This document shows, piece by piece, positions 8,192 through 17,350 of a stretch of DNA of 64,000 nt. This DNA comes from Shimazuella alba. Lineage in GTDB: Bacteria; Bacillota; Bacilli; Thermoactinomycetales; Thermoactinomycetaceae. The notes beneath the pieces are model-generated. The model was not told the origin of the DNA and searched no databases. It saw only the letters and a list, made by a program, of their open reading frames with translations. Every line of letters begins with the position of its first letter. Positions within the stretch are counted from its first letter, which is position 1. A program made the position numbers and the translations under genes. The stretch lies in assembly GCF_009831235.1 (NCBI RefSeq), contig NZ_WUUL01000001.1, positions 434,001-498,000 of the forward strand, read 5' to 3'.

Positions 8192-8932
8192 ATGGTTCAA
8201 TCAATTGATCGAGCGATGAAAATTATGCAACTTTTAACCTCTGATCAAAGCAAAACTTGTTGGCCCATTTCAGAAATAGCAGATCGTACGGAGCTGCCTT
8301 TGAGTACCGTACACCGCTTGATAAGTAGCTTGATTCGTTATGAACTAGTCACCCAAGTCCCTGAAACAAAACAATATCGCATAGGGAATAAATGGATGGA
8401 AATCGGCTTGAAAATGCTGGAGAATTTAGATTTTCGGGTTATTGCTAGATCATACATGGAACAGTTATCCCTAGAAGTAGAAGAAAGCATCTACTTAAAC
8501 ATTCCAAATCATACAGACTCCATCATTATTGAGCGTGTAGATAGTCCTCTGAAAGTACGTATCATTGATAATTTAGGAGAACGTATCCCTTTAACTATCG
8601 GTGCTGCGAATAAAACAATTTTAGCGAGTATGCCAAAAGAAGAAGTTATGCGAATTTTAAATCAGTTACAAGTAAATGCAATGACAAGTAATAAACTTTT
8701 TGATCAACTAGGGGAAATATCTCGATTGGGCTATGCGATCAGTTATGGAGAAAAAACGGAAGGAACTGCCTCCATAGCTGCACCAATTATCGGATACCAC
8801 AATCAAATTATCGGTGCACTGAGTATAGGTATTTTAAGTTATAACATTACAGACAACAGATTGACTCATCTTATTGAACGAGTCAAATATACAGCTGAGC
8901 AAATATCTACGCGACTTGGAAAAATGAATTAA
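8192..8932 (+). CDS. IclR-family transcriptional regulator
   Basis: A 246-residue regulator. The N-terminal winged helix (SIDRAMKIMQLLTSD ... ISEIADRTELPLSTVHRLISSL, residues 3-50) binds DNA. The C-terminal GAF-like effector domain follows, with the typical segments TIGAANKTILASMP and EGTASIAAPI. AAGGGGAAA precedes the ATG. The gene is divergent from the transporter operon and 62 bases ahead of the RocB-like gene. Two copies of a TTTCCG-N5-CGGAAA palindrome flank the unit, one before each target, suggesting that this protein controls both. The effector is unknown, but is probably the substrate or a product of the pathway. Confidence 0.9.
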   Translation: MVQSIDRAMKIMQLLTSDQSKTCWPISEIADRTELPLSTVHRLISSLIRYELVTQVPETKQYRIGNKWMEIGLKMLENLDFRVIARSYMEQLSLEVEESIYLNIPNHTDSIIIERVDSPLKVRIIDNLGERIPLTIGAANKTILASMPKEEVMRILNQLQVNAMTSNKLFDQLGEISRLGYAISYGEKTEGTASIAAPIIGYHNQIIGALSIGILSYNITDNRLTHLIERVKYTAEQISTRLGKMN

Positions 8933-8958
8933 TTTTTTTCTTCATATTATGGAAGTTG

Positions 8959-8975
8959 TTTCCGTATTACGGAAA
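8959..8975. promoter_or_regulatory. Predicted IclR operator upstream of the RocB-like gene
   Basis: Perfect palindrome, TTTCCG and CGGAAA around TATTA, matching the site at 7828-7846. It follows a TATTAT sequence by eight bases and ends 19 bases before the start codon, a position suited to repression. Confidence 0.7.
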
Positions 8976-8994
8976 ATAAAAAGGGGAATGGGAA

Positions 8995-10623
8995 ATGGGT
9001 AAATGGCAAACAAAAGAACAATTAAAAAACTTACTTTGTGATCTCGTTGCGATTCCAAGTGTTACAGGTTCTCAAGCAGAGATCGAATTTCCTAAATATG
9101 TCCAAAGACAACTAAATACTTTACCTTACTTTCAACAACATCCAGATCATCTTGAACTTTGCCCGACTGAGGATGGACGAGAGTCTGTGATGGCATTAGT
9201 AAAGCAAACAGAAGATGTCCGAAAAACAGTTATTCTCGTTAGTCATTTCGATGTAGTAGATGTAGAAGATTATGGCACATGGAAAGAAAGCGCTTTCGAT
9301 GTTGATGGTATTACCAACTTGTTTTATGAAGCTAAGGAAGATTTATCAGAGGAACTAATCAAAGAAATGGAATCGAGCGAGTGGTTATTTGGCCGTGGAA
9401 CGATGGATATGAAATGCGGATTGGCTCTGCATATGTCGATGATTGAACAAGCTACTGAGGGCGTGTTTGATGGCAATCTATTGTTATTAACTGTGCCTGA
9501 TGAAGAAGTGAACTCTGTAGGGATGAGGTCAGCAGTTCCTGCTCTTCTAGCATTCGCTAAAAAATATCAACTTGAATATCGCGCTGTATTAAATTCCGAG
9601 TCGATGTTCACCCGATTTCCGGGAGATGAAAATAAATATATTTATACTGGCACGATTGGCAAAGTACTACCTGGATTTCTCTGCTATGGAGATGAAACTC
9701 ATGTCGGAGAACCTTTTTTAGGATTAAATGCAAATTTCATGGCTTCCAAGATTACCTGTGAGATGGAACTGAATACAACTTTTTGTGAAGTAGTAGGAGG
9801 TGAAGCAACTCCACCTCCTACCAATCTCATTCAAAAAGGGCTAAAAAAAGATTACTCTGTTCAAATCCCTCATCGTGCAGTTACATTGTTTAATCTATTT
9901 GTATTAGAAAAAAAAATGGATGATCTGGTACATTCCTTATTGAAAACAGCAGAAAAGGTAGCAACAGATATCAAACAAACCTATGAAATACAGGCAAAGA
10001 ATTATGTAAAATACGAACCGTATACTCCGCAAAGCGTAGATGTTCGTGTCCTTACGTATCAGGATTTATTACACTATGCCGTTGAAACACATGGTCAACC
10101 ACACGTTGAGCAATTAGAAAAACGTATTTTGGAACAAAAAGGATCGGACTTAGATGAACGAGATGTAACAATCGAGTTAGTTGATGAACTCTCGATTCTA
10201 TGTAAAGAACTAGCACCAATGATCGTGCTTTTCTTTGCACCTCCCTATTATCCAGCAATCTGCTCACGTAATCATCCTTTGATCCAGCAAGTTACAGAAG
10301 AAATGATTCAGCATGCGAAAGAAACTCATCATATTTCTCTGCAAAAAATCAATTATTTTGGTGGCATTTCGGATTTGAGCTATGTCGGTTTGCAATATCC
10401 GATTGAATCGCTACAACCTTTTGTGACGAATATGCCAATGTGGGAAAAGGGATATTCCGTACCGTTGCAGGAACTGGAACAATTTAATATTCCTGTAATT
10501 AATCTCGGTTCTGTTGGAAAAGATGCTCATCAGCGCACAGAACGATTAGATCTAAAATATACAGCTGAAATACTAACAGAGCTTTTACCAACTTGCATCC
10601 ATAAACTACTTGAAGAAGTATAA
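8995..10623 (+). CDS. RocB-like M20-family metallohydrolase
   Basis: A 542-residue zinc amidohydrolase of the M20 family, long like Bacillus RocB of the arginine-degradation regulon. Visible metal-site motifs are SHFDVVDVEDYG (residues 83-94), GRGTMDMKCGLALH (about 136-149) and PDEEVNSVG (about 165-173). The C-terminal region carries the FFAPPYYPAI segment and the closing DAHQRTERLDL motif. The reaction of RocB proteins is not settled in what I can recall; hydrolysis of an amide or ureido bond of an arginine-related compound is likely. AGGGG precedes the ATG at 8995. Its shared operator with the transporter suggests that both act on the same substrate. It ends in a strong terminator. Confidence 0.85.
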   Translation: MGKWQTKEQLKNLLCDLVAIPSVTGSQAEIEFPKYVQRQLNTLPYFQQHPDHLELCPTEDGRESVMALVKQTEDVRKTVILVSHFDVVDVEDYGTWKESAFDVDGITNLFYEAKEDLSEELIKEMESSEWLFGRGTMDMKCGLALHMSMIEQATEGVFDGNLLLLTVPDEEVNSVGMRSAVPALLAFAKKYQLEYRAVLNSESMFTRFPGDENKYIYTGTIGKVLPGFLCYGDETHVGEPFLGLNANFMASKITCEMELNTTFCEVVGGEATPPPTNLIQKGLKKDYSVQIPHRAVTLFNLFVLEKKMDDLVHSLLKTAEKVATDIKQTYEIQAKNYVKYEPYTPQSVDVRVLTYQDLLHYAVETHGQPHVEQLEKRILEQKGSDLDERDVTIELVDELSILCKELAPMIVLFFAPPYYPAICSRNHPLIQQVTEEMIQHAKETHHISLQKINYFGGISDLSYVGLQYPIESLQPFVTNMPMWEKGYSVPLQELEQFNIPVINLGSVGKDAHQRTERLDLKYTAEILTELLPTCIHKLLEEV

Positions 10624-10668
10624 TATTGTCCAGAATTTCTACAATTAGATGAAAGCAAAATATAAAAT

Positions 10669-10697
10669 ATGTAACCGTTCTCCAAGAACGGTTACAT
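10669..10697 (+). terminator. Intrinsic terminator after the RocB-like gene
   Basis: A near-perfect inverted repeat (ATGTAACCGTTC and GAACGGTTACAT) with a short loop, followed by a T-rich tract. The AACCG/CGGTT core resembles the hairpin at 2587-2609, so the two could be related repeats. Confidence 0.75.
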
Positions 10698-10994
10698 ATT
10701 TTAAGATTAATACTCTGTCTATTCAAAAAGAGATGCCACAAACCAAGGTGATACAACTCGTCTTCATCAAAAATACTAATATCTTGCTCCTTAGCATTCT
10801 TTTCTTGCCTTTTCCCATATACTTAGATGCTTCATAACTCCGAATCTAGACATATCAAGAGTCATACAGAGATTATTTAACAAACGCCCATCTGTCGATT
10901 TAAATATATCATTTTCCAATCATAAAAATTTTTAAACCGCTTGACACGACAAGTAAATCTGTCTCACTACAACTACTAACCAGAGGAGAATAAA

Positions 10995-11559
10995 ATGTGA
11001 TAGAAAAATAAACATAACTTTAATCGCTGGAAGTAATCGTGTAAATACATCTAGCACGAATCTACTTAAATATATCAAGATATCGAGTTTCTTTTGAAAA
11101 CGAAGCAAATCTTGGTTTCATTCGTTGATCTAGCGGAACTACAACTATCACTTTTTCAGCAGATAACTGGAACTTCCATCCAAGTATGCAACGTTTATTG
11201 GAAGAAGTTAAAAACGGGATGCTTTGGTTCTAGCTACCCCAGAGTACCATGGTTCTATATCAAGTGCATTGAAAAACGCCGTGGACTATATCAGCTCAAG
11301 ATCAAGTTTCAGGTAAGCCGTGCTTTCTGTAAACTCCGCAGGCGGTCCACTTGAAGTAAGCTCTCTTACTCATTTGCAGACTTACCAAATTTACAAGGAA
11401 TTAACTGTTCTGAATCGATTTCGATTGGATATGGATTCAATGCATGATTCGAATGACGTTTCATCAGATGAGGAAATGAAAAACAGAGTTCAGGATGTTG
11501 TCAATCATTTTGTAGATTTGTCTAGAAAGCTAGCTACAACATCAATGACAACAATCTAG
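10995..11559 (+). pseudogene. Decayed NADPH-dependent FMN reductase (azoreductase-like)
   Basis: The sequence keeps scattered pieces of a flavodoxin-fold NADPH-dependent FMN reductase in changing frames: LIAGSNRVNTSSTNLLKYI near the start, ATPEYHGSISSALKNAVDYI in the middle (about 11220-11300), and RFRLDMDSMHDSNDVSSDEE with VVNHFVDLSRKLA at the end (11420-11545). The first two are the FMN-binding start and the conserved PEYHGS loop of the family. The intact ribosome site AGAGGAG is followed by ATG and at once a TGA, and at least two further frame changes and stops occur. The gene is clearly dead. No neighbour suggests its former role. Confidence 0.8.
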
Positions 11560-11659
11560 CAGAACTCCTTCCCTCTAATATGTTACGTTTTAGCAACGTA
11601 ATAATGCTGGAAAAACAACATATTAAATTTTTTCACATCCAAAGGAGACGTTTCATCTT

Positions 11660-11800
11660 GGACGTGCACTAGCAGATCCGCAAAATCCAAAACAACTGCT
11701 TCCCTCTTATGATTTTGGTGACCATCTTCATCCAAGCGATGCGGGGTTTACAGCATTAGCCAATTGTATTCCTTTGTCTCTATTCATAAATAAAATCTAA
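11660..11800 (+). pseudogene. C-terminal remnant of an SGNH/GDSL hydrolase
   Basis: A 46-codon open stretch starting with GRALADPQNPKQLLPSYD and continuing to DHLHPSDAGFTALAN and a stop. DHLHPSDAG is the catalytic Asp-His block near the C-terminus of GDSL/SGNH esterases. No start codon or N-terminal part with the GDS motif remains. A GGAG-containing sequence just before it belongs to another remnant. Confidence 0.7.
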
Positions 11801-11863
11801 ATTGGTTTTTCGAAATATTGGATGGAACAATAATAAAATGAAGGAGATGCTAAAGAGTGAATA

Positions 11864-12004
11864 GAACTACGTAACATAGAAACTATACATTTATTACGTC
11901 GTTTTGGAATAAAAGTGAATAGCGTGGATCGATATGGTAACTGTGTGGCATCAAATTCGGGGGAACTAACTTTATTGGGGTCATCGTACATCCCATCAAA
12001 TTAA
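11864..12004 (+). pseudogene. Unidentified gene remnant
   Basis: A 46-codon open stretch reading ELRNIETIHLLRRFGIKVNS and ending GELTLLGSSYIPSN, with no start codon in frame. A plausible ribosome site (AAGGAG, 11841-11846) and ATG/GTG codons lie just upstream in other frames, so this is probably a frameshifted small gene or the end of a larger one. I do not recognise the family. Confidence 0.35.
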
Positions 12005-12075
12005 GAAAAGTGAATACTAGAAAGCAAGTGTTACTAGTAAACAGGAGCAAGACATTTTAAATATGAAAACACAGA

Positions 12076-12102
12076 AAACAAGCCTAGTTAGGCTTGTTTT
12101 TT
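12076..12102. terminator. Bidirectional intrinsic terminator
   Basis: AAACAAGCCTA and TAGGCTTGTTT form a perfect stem with a two-base loop, and T-runs lie on both strands. It closes the minus-strand MetE-like gene at 12189 and the decayed plus-strand region. Confidence 0.8.
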
Positions 12103-12188
12103 AATGATTATGCTACTTTCGAGGCAGACATAGCATAATAGTTTCTGTCGTTTTTTGAATAAAGATAGAAAAGATGAGGTCTCTGAGC

Positions 12189-13253
12189 TCACGCTTCTAC
12201 CAATTGTTTCATCAATGTCATCAACTGTAATCCCACTTCTGCCTTTCTTCTCCCCATACCACAAGAACAAGCGACATCTACTTCATGCTTTCGTATAGAT
12301 TCAATATGATGAAGGATCTGTTTTAATTCATCTGCATTTCTTTTTTCATGTACAAAGCCAGCAACAAAACGTGTATGTTTTGGCAACTGGATTTTACCAA
12401 GGGGTTTATAGTAGTCACTATTCAATCTAGGTCCTTCATTGCCTTCTGCTAGTGGGAAATGAATGTAACTAAGCTCCTTGTTTTTGGGCCATTGAGATAT
12501 AAATGCATTTGCAAAATCGGTCATTCTCTCTAGAGTCTCTGGGCGTACCAATGCTTTGTTGTTTAAATCTCCATAACAAAAATGAATACCGATTTTTACT
12601 GAGTTGTTTAATCGATTTACCAACCCCAGTATACTACTTATCGCAAATTCTACTTGAGGAGGATTCGCATATACAAGCCCTATTTCAGCAGGACATTCGA
12701 TCTGAATTACGATATCATTATTTGTGTAGTCAATGATTTGATTCATTTCATAAGCCAATCGCTCATTAAAAGCATCGAAATAACGGAAAATATTTTCAGG
12801 TTCTAGCATATGCAGAGACATTGCCATTCCGGTAGGTACTCCTACTTGAAAAGGTACATTTTGAAGGTTTTTCTTTTTTCTTAGTTCTTGATACAAGTGA
12901 TAACTTTTCATATATGTATCGAAGTATCCAAAATTCAGATACTTTGCAATTTCTTCAGGAGAATGCTTAGGACGAAGTTTATACAGAGTATCATAGTCCA
13001 CAGGAAATCCATTTGGTAACAGTTTTCCCTCTTGTACTATATCCCAATTAGTGGAATCAGCAATACACATATCAATCACATTCATTGCCCAAGCCGTTCT
13101 ACTTCCTTCAGGGTATTGTTCCGTTTTTTCGCCAATTTCTCCATCTGGTAGACTAATCAGCGAATCATGTAAAGCTTCCACAGCCAGCTCCATTGCTTCC
13201 TTTTCGTTTTTAAAAGGTAAACTTCCAACTAATAAACTTTTCCTATTCGCCAT
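12189..13253 (-). CDS. Stand-alone MetE-core-like / UROD-superfamily protein
   Basis: A 354-residue protein with the TIM-barrel fold signs of the MetE C-terminal domain and uroporphyrinogen decarboxylase superfamily. H224 and C226 (IHFCYGD) and C331 (CSCGMGRR) match the His-x-Cys and distal Cys zinc ligands of cobalamin-independent methionine synthase. ECPAE near 186 may supply an acidic ligand. It lacks the MetE N-terminal half, so it resembles short core-MetE-type or thiol methyltransferase enzymes. Zinc-activated transfer to or from a thiol is expected, but the substrate is unknown. No SAM riboswitch precedes it, unlike the methionine genes near 53-55 kb. AGGGAGGG lies before the ATG. It is a single-gene unit. 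Confidence 0.75.
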   Translation of the reverse strand: MANRKSLLVGSLPFKNEKEAMELAVEALHDSLISLPDGEIGEKTEQYPEGSRTAWAMNVIDMCIADSTNWDIVQEGKLLPNGFPVDYDTLYKLRPKHSPEEIAKYLNFGYFDTYMKSYHLYQELRKKKNLQNVPFQVGVPTGMAMSLHMLEPENIFRYFDAFNERLAYEMNQIIDYTNNDIVIQIECPAEIGLVYANPPQVEFAISSILGLVNRLNNSVKIGIHFCYGDLNNKALVRPETLERMTDFANAFISQWPKNKELSYIHFPLAEGNEGPRLNSDYYKPLGKIQLPKHTRFVAGFVHEKRNADELKQILHHIESIRKHEVDVACSCGMGRRKAEVGLQLMTLMKQLVEA

Positions 13254-13534
13254 AAGATGCCCTCCCTAAGGTGAAAAACAAAATCATTATTCATGTTTAT
13301 TATAATAAAAAAATATGTAAACGCATACTTCTATTCGGTATTTTATTTTTTATATCAAAAGAAGATAAAAAAACACCTTTATACTTGAATACAAGCACAT
13401 AATTATTCATATAAAATCATTCTGTTGTACAATGTCTGTAAAATCATATCTAACATATATCAGAATATAAATTTTCGCTAAGAGGGTATGTGACTCCTTA
13501 ATTCATCTATTGATTTACTTTCATAAAACAACGA
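13254..13534. other. Intergenic region upstream of the MetE-like gene
   Basis: About 280 AT-rich bases without a supported gene. They must hold the minus-strand promoter of the MetE-like gene. I found no S-box, T-box or other recognisable leader, and no convincing pair of promoter hexamers. Confidence 0.5.
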
Positions 13535-13582
13535 AAAACCAAATCTCCCATTTGAATCCTCGTAAATGGGAGATTTGGTTTT
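13535..13582. terminator. Strong bidirectional terminator
   Basis: Nineteen-base complementary arms (AAAACCAAATCTCCCATTT on the left, its complement on the right) enclose a ten-base loop, with A- and T-runs outside. No plus-strand gene ends here, so it may mark a lost gene or insulate the supraoperon from the MetE-like gene. Confidence 0.8.
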
Positions 13583-13661
13583 TTCACTTAGATTTCTTCG
13601 AGTTTTTAGAAGATCACATTTTCCTGACCAACAGTGCCTTTCTTACAGGACGAGTAACCGC

Positions 13662-13689
13662 AAAAAAACTATTGCTTTTAAAGCAATAG
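13662..13689 (-). terminator. Terminator of the aromatic supraoperon
   Basis: On the minus strand CTATTGCTTT pairs with AAAGCAATAG and is followed by TTTTTTTG. It lies about 120 bases beyond the aroA stop and is the natural end of the twelve-gene operon. Confidence 0.75.
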
Positions 13690-13809
13690 ACATCACACAG
13701 TAGACGTGGCAATTCGTACACGGAATTTCAATATCATCAAATAATGACTCTTGTGTCCTCTAACCTAACCTAGAGCAGTTAGGAGTGACAAGTCCCAATC
13801 TTGAAATTT

Positions 13810-15093
13810 TTATAATTGTTTTAACAACTCATAAAACCCAGGAAAGGAAACTTGAATGGCATCTGCCCCGTTTACAACAACTGCCTCCTCTGTTGCAAGT
13901 CCTGCAATTGCCATCGCCATTCCAATTCGATGATCTCCATGACTATCACAAATCCCACCTTGTAACGGAGTTGGACCTTCAATGATCAAACCATCTTCCG
14001 TTTCCTCTATCTGAGCACCTAATTTGCGAAGTTCATTTGCGGTAGTTGAAATCCGATTGGTTTCTTTCACTTTTAGTTCTGCTGCATCTCGGATAATTGT
14101 CTTTCCTTTTGCTTGGGTTGCTACTACTGCAATGATTGGTATTTCATCTATTAGACGTGGTATTAATTCTCCACCAATTTCTATTCTTTTTAGTCCATCA
14201 CTGGTAATGGTAATAGAACCGATCGGCTCACCAGAAGATTCTTGCTGTTCATCCACTGTTACTTCTGCTCCCATCGCACGAAACACATCAATGATCCCTG
14301 TGCGAGTTGGGTTTAAACCTACTTTCTCGATTGTAATCATACTGCTTGGAACCATCAGAGCTGCTGCAAGGAAGAAAGCTGCCGATGATATATCTCCTGG
14401 GACTGTTACATGAGTTGCGGAAAGTTGTTGTTCCCCTTTGATACTTGCCTCATTGAATTGGCGATTTACTTGTACTCCAAAAGCACTCAGCATCCGCTCT
14501 GTATGATCACGAGAGACAGCTGGCTCTAATACCGTAGTAGTACCAGAAGCAGAAAGTCCGGCAAGCAGAATCGCTGATTTCACTTGTGCACTGGATACAG
14601 GGCTTTGATAAGTGATACCTTGCAAAAAAGAGCCCTCGATGGTGAGCGGGGTATATCTCCCATCCTCTTTTCCATCGATGACAGCTCCCATCTGACGTAG
14701 TGGATTTACTACACGATCCATTGGTCTTTTTCCAATCGATGAATCTCCAACGAGCGTACTACTAAAAGATGCTCCAGCTAATATTCCCATCATCAAACGA
14801 ATGGTTGTACCAGAATTACCAACATCCAAAATGGAAGCTGGCTGTCTTAATCCATTGATTGATTTTCCAACTACTCGTACACTAGTTGCTGAAGTACGTT
14901 CTACTTGGACACCAAGTTTCTCAAAACAAGCAATGGTTGAAAGGCAATCTGCGCCAGGTAGGAACCCTTCTATTGTTGTAATTCCTTCTGCTATCGAACC
15001 AAACATGATAGCACGGTGAGAAATGGATTTATCACCAGGGACTGTTATTGTCTTACGAAAAGGTTTTATACGATTACTAGTTAAGGTGGACAT
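13810..15093 (-). CDS. aroA: 3-Phosphoshikimate 1-carboxyvinyltransferase (EPSP synthase)
   Basis: A 427-residue enzyme that joins phosphoenolpyruvate to shikimate 3-phosphate, the sixth step to chorismate (called aroE in Bacillus subtilis). The motifs [15 protein letters not shown] (residues 19-33), LDVGNSGTT near 90 and GKRPMDRV near 125 are intact, as is the C-terminal DHRIGMA. The start has AAGGAGGT five bases upstream and overlaps the end of tyrA by 17 bases. It is the last gene of the supraoperon. The KSISHRA form and GNSGTT loop suggest a class II-type, Gram-positive enzyme. Confidence 0.95.
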   Translation of the reverse strand: MSTLTSNRIKPFRKTITVPGDKSISHRAIMFGSIAEGITTIEGFLPGADCLSTIACFEKLGVQVERTSATSVRVVGKSINGLRQPASILDVGNSGTTIRLMMGILAGASFSSTLVGDSSIGKRPMDRVVNPLRQMGAVIDGKEDGRYTPLTIEGSFLQGITYQSPVSSAQVKSAILLAGLSASGTTTVLEPAVSRDHTERMLSAFGVQVNRQFNEASIKGEQQLSATHVTVPGDISSAAFFLAAALMVPSSMITIEKVGLNPTRTGIIDVFRAMGAEVTVDEQQESSGEPIGSITITSDGLKRIEIGGELIPRLIDEIPIIAVVATQAKGKTIIRDAAELKVKETNRISTTANELRKLGAQIEETEDGLIIEGPTPLQGGICDSHGDHRIGMAMAIAGLATEEAVVVNGADAIQVSFPGFYELLKQL

Positions 15094-16210
15094 GATCGAC
15101 CTCCTTCGAATTTTCGGTATATGTGGAATAACCAGCAGCCTCTAAAATGGGAATAGCACGTTCAAAATCGGTTAATTTACGGAAAGTAAGTCGAAGTATC
15201 CCATGCATCTCTTCTCTATTTTCCATAATATGGATATTACTAAGGTTCACTTCATGCTCCCCAAGCAATGTAGCAACTTGACCAATAATCCCTGGTTCAT
15301 CCGGAATATTGATCGAACATTCATAAATTGGTGTAAGCAAGCCTTTCTTCTTATCTGGTAATCCTTGTCTAAGATCACGGGAGCGAGCAAATATTGCTTC
15401 AATCCAATCTGCATCTCCACGATCTATAGCCTGCCTAAAATTAGTCATTTGTTTGATCCAATCATCCAAAAGAGGGAGCATTTCCTCTCGATTACTAAGT
15501 AATATATCTCTCCACATGACTGGATGACTAGCAGCAATTCTGGTCAAATCACGAAATCCGCCGGCCGCTAATCGGTGAAACCAGCCATTGGCATCGTTAT
15601 AATTTCCGACTTGAGCAACCAACCCAGTCGCGATGACATGTGGCAGATGACTAATTGCACCTACCACTTTATCATGATACTCTGCATCCATCACAACCAA
15701 TTGGGCATGAGTTGCCTTTTTTAATAAGTGGCTCAACTTTTCCACATCGGAAAGAGAAGAATCCGGCTCTGGTGTAAGGACATAGTAGGCGTTCTCAAAC
15801 AACAATGCATGTGCTGCTTGAACACCAGAGCGATGAGATCCCGCCATGGGATGACCACCGATAAAGGAATATCCTTTGTCTTTTAATATTTTCCCGTATT
15901 TGGTAACTTCTGCTTTTGTACTGCCAACATCACTAACAATTACTCCTTTTTTCAATGGAAGATTAGCTAATTGATTGATATAGAGTCCTATTTGTCCTAC
16001 TGGAACAGCGATGATAATATAATCTGCATTTACCACCGCTTCTGGTAAAGAGGTGTGACCTTCATCAACCGCTCCAAGGGTAATCGCTTGATCTATTGTA
16101 GCTTCTGATGTATCAAATCCAATCACTCGATAGTCGGTTCTTTCTTTAAATGAAAAAGCCAGAGACCCTCCAATTAAGCCCACACCGAGGATTGCAATCT
16201 TCTTGTTCAT
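15077..16210 (-). CDS. tyrA: Prephenate dehydrogenase with ACT domain
   Basis: A 377-residue enzyme that oxidises and decarboxylates prephenate to 4-hydroxyphenylpyruvate for tyrosine synthesis. The Rossmann motif GVGLIGGS lies at residues 8-15, and catalytic-domain motifs include [12 protein letters not shown] near 117 and the HLPH segment near 170. The last 75 residues (from [20 protein letters not shown]) form an ACT domain, normally the site for feedback inhibition by tyrosine. The ribosome site is modest (GTAGGA). It overlaps hisC by four bases and aroA by 17. Confidence 0.95.
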   Translation of the reverse strand: MNKKIAILGVGLIGGSLAFSFKERTDYRVIGFDTSEATIDQAITLGAVDEGHTSLPEAVVNADYIIIAVPVGQIGLYINQLANLPLKKGVIVSDVGSTKAEVTKYGKILKDKGYSFIGGHPMAGSHRSGVQAAHALLFENAYYVLTPEPDSSLSDVEKLSHLLKKATHAQLVVMDAEYHDKVVGAISHLPHVIATGLVAQVGNYNDANGWFHRLAAGGFRDLTRIAASHPVMWRDILLSNREEMLPLLDDWIKQMTNFRQAIDRGDADWIEAIFARSRDLRQGLPDKKKGLLTPIYECSINIPDEPGIIGQVATLLGEHEVNLSNIHIMENREEMHGILRLTFRKLTDFERAIPILEAAGYSTYTENSKEVDHVHLN

Positions 16211-17316
16211 ATTGTGATCCTACTTTGTTTTTCCTGCAAAAAACCGTGTAATCCAGCCAGAAATGCCTCGTTTTCTTCTTTCTTACCAATCGTAACCCGC
16301 AAATACGTAGGAAATCCTAATGCATTTCCAGAACGAACAATGACACCACGTTTTAAAAGATACTGAAATGCTTCGTCTGCATTAAATCCAGTATCGATAA
16401 GTAAGAAATTTGCTTGTGAAGGGAAATAAGATATATTCCATTCATCCAATTGGTTCATCACTTGTTTCAAGCCCAATCGATTTTGGTTACGGCAATATAC
16501 TACAAAGGTTTCATCCTCAACAGCCGCAAGGGTTGCAGATTGTGCCAAGCGATTTAAGTTGAATGGTTCACGAACTCTTGATAGTTGCTGGATAACATCA
16601 GGATGTGCGATGCCATAACCGGCGCGAAATGATGCTAATCCATATATTTTAGAAAAAGTACGTAATACAACGATTCTAGGGTTGTAATCGAGTAAGGATA
16701 GCGAATCTGGGAAAGTATCATCTGTTACATACTCCACATATGCTTCGTCTAATACAACTAAAACATGATCCGGCAATCGGTCCAAAAAGGAACTTAATGC
16801 TTCATGATTAACAAATGTACCAGATGGATTATTTGGATTACACACCCAAATTACACGAGTTTGATCATTAACAGCTTGTAACATTGCCTCTAGATCATGT
16901 GTACCATTTTTGAGCGGTATTTCTACTTTTTTTGCTCCCTCAATCCGTGTTGCTGTTTCGTAACGGGGGAAAGTGGGAACTGCCATCACGGATTCTGTAC
17001 CTGGCTCCAAATAAGCTCGTGCTATCATTTGAATGACTTCATCAGATCCGTTGCCAAACACGAGTCTACGCTCGTCGATTTCAAGTGATTCAGCCAGTTT
17101 TTGTCTAAGTAGCGGAGCATCGTCCTCTGGATATAGATGAAATTGATCTTTTACGTTCATTAGAGATTCCCACACTTTTGAGCTACATCCAAATGGGTTC
17201 TCATTCGATGCTAATTTGATAACATTTTCAAGTCCAAGTTCCCTTTTTACTTCTTCTAAAGACTTACCTGGTTGGTAAACTGGTATGTCTTGAATAGATT
17301 TTTTGGCTGATAACAT
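16207..17316 (-). CDS. hisC: Histidinol-phosphate / aromatic aminotransferase
   Basis: A 369-residue fold-type I PLP aminotransferase. The PLP lysine is in TFSKIYGLASFRAGYG (about residues 220-235), the WVCNPNNPSGT motif lies near 160, and a C-terminal RVTIG arginine segment is present. In Bacillus the hisC product serves both histidine synthesis and the last transamination of phenylalanine and tyrosine, which explains its place between trpA and tyrA. GGGGG precedes the ATG. A 34-base gap separates it from trpA, with no terminator seen. Confidence 0.94.
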   Translation of the reverse strand: MLSAKKSIQDIPVYQPGKSLEEVKRELGLENVIKLASNENPFGCSSKVWESLMNVKDQFHLYPEDDAPLLRQKLAESLEIDERRLVFGNGSDEVIQMIARAYLEPGTESVMAVPTFPRYETATRIEGAKKVEIPLKNGTHDLEAMLQAVNDQTRVIWVCNPNNPSGTFVNHEALSSFLDRLPDHVLVVLDEAYVEYVTDDTFPDSLSLLDYNPRIVVLRTFSKIYGLASFRAGYGIAHPDVIQQLSRVREPFNLNRLAQSATLAAVEDETFVVYCRNQNRLGLKQVMNQLDEWNISYFPSQANFLLIDTGFNADEAFQYLLKRGVIVRSGNALGFPTYLRVTIGKKEENEAFLAGLHGFLQEKQSRITI

Positions 17317-17350
17317 GATAATCCCCCAATAATCTTTTCTATCTATCTTA

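Noticed and set aside
13254-13535. SAM or T-box leader before the MetE-like gene
   Set aside because: Neither the S-box core nor a T-box sequence is present on the minus strand.
14024-14413. Long open frame on the plus strand opposite aroA
   Set aside because: It is the antisense shadow of a highly conserved gene, without a ribosome site. Similar shadows opposite aroC, trpE, copA, metH and yitJ were also left out.
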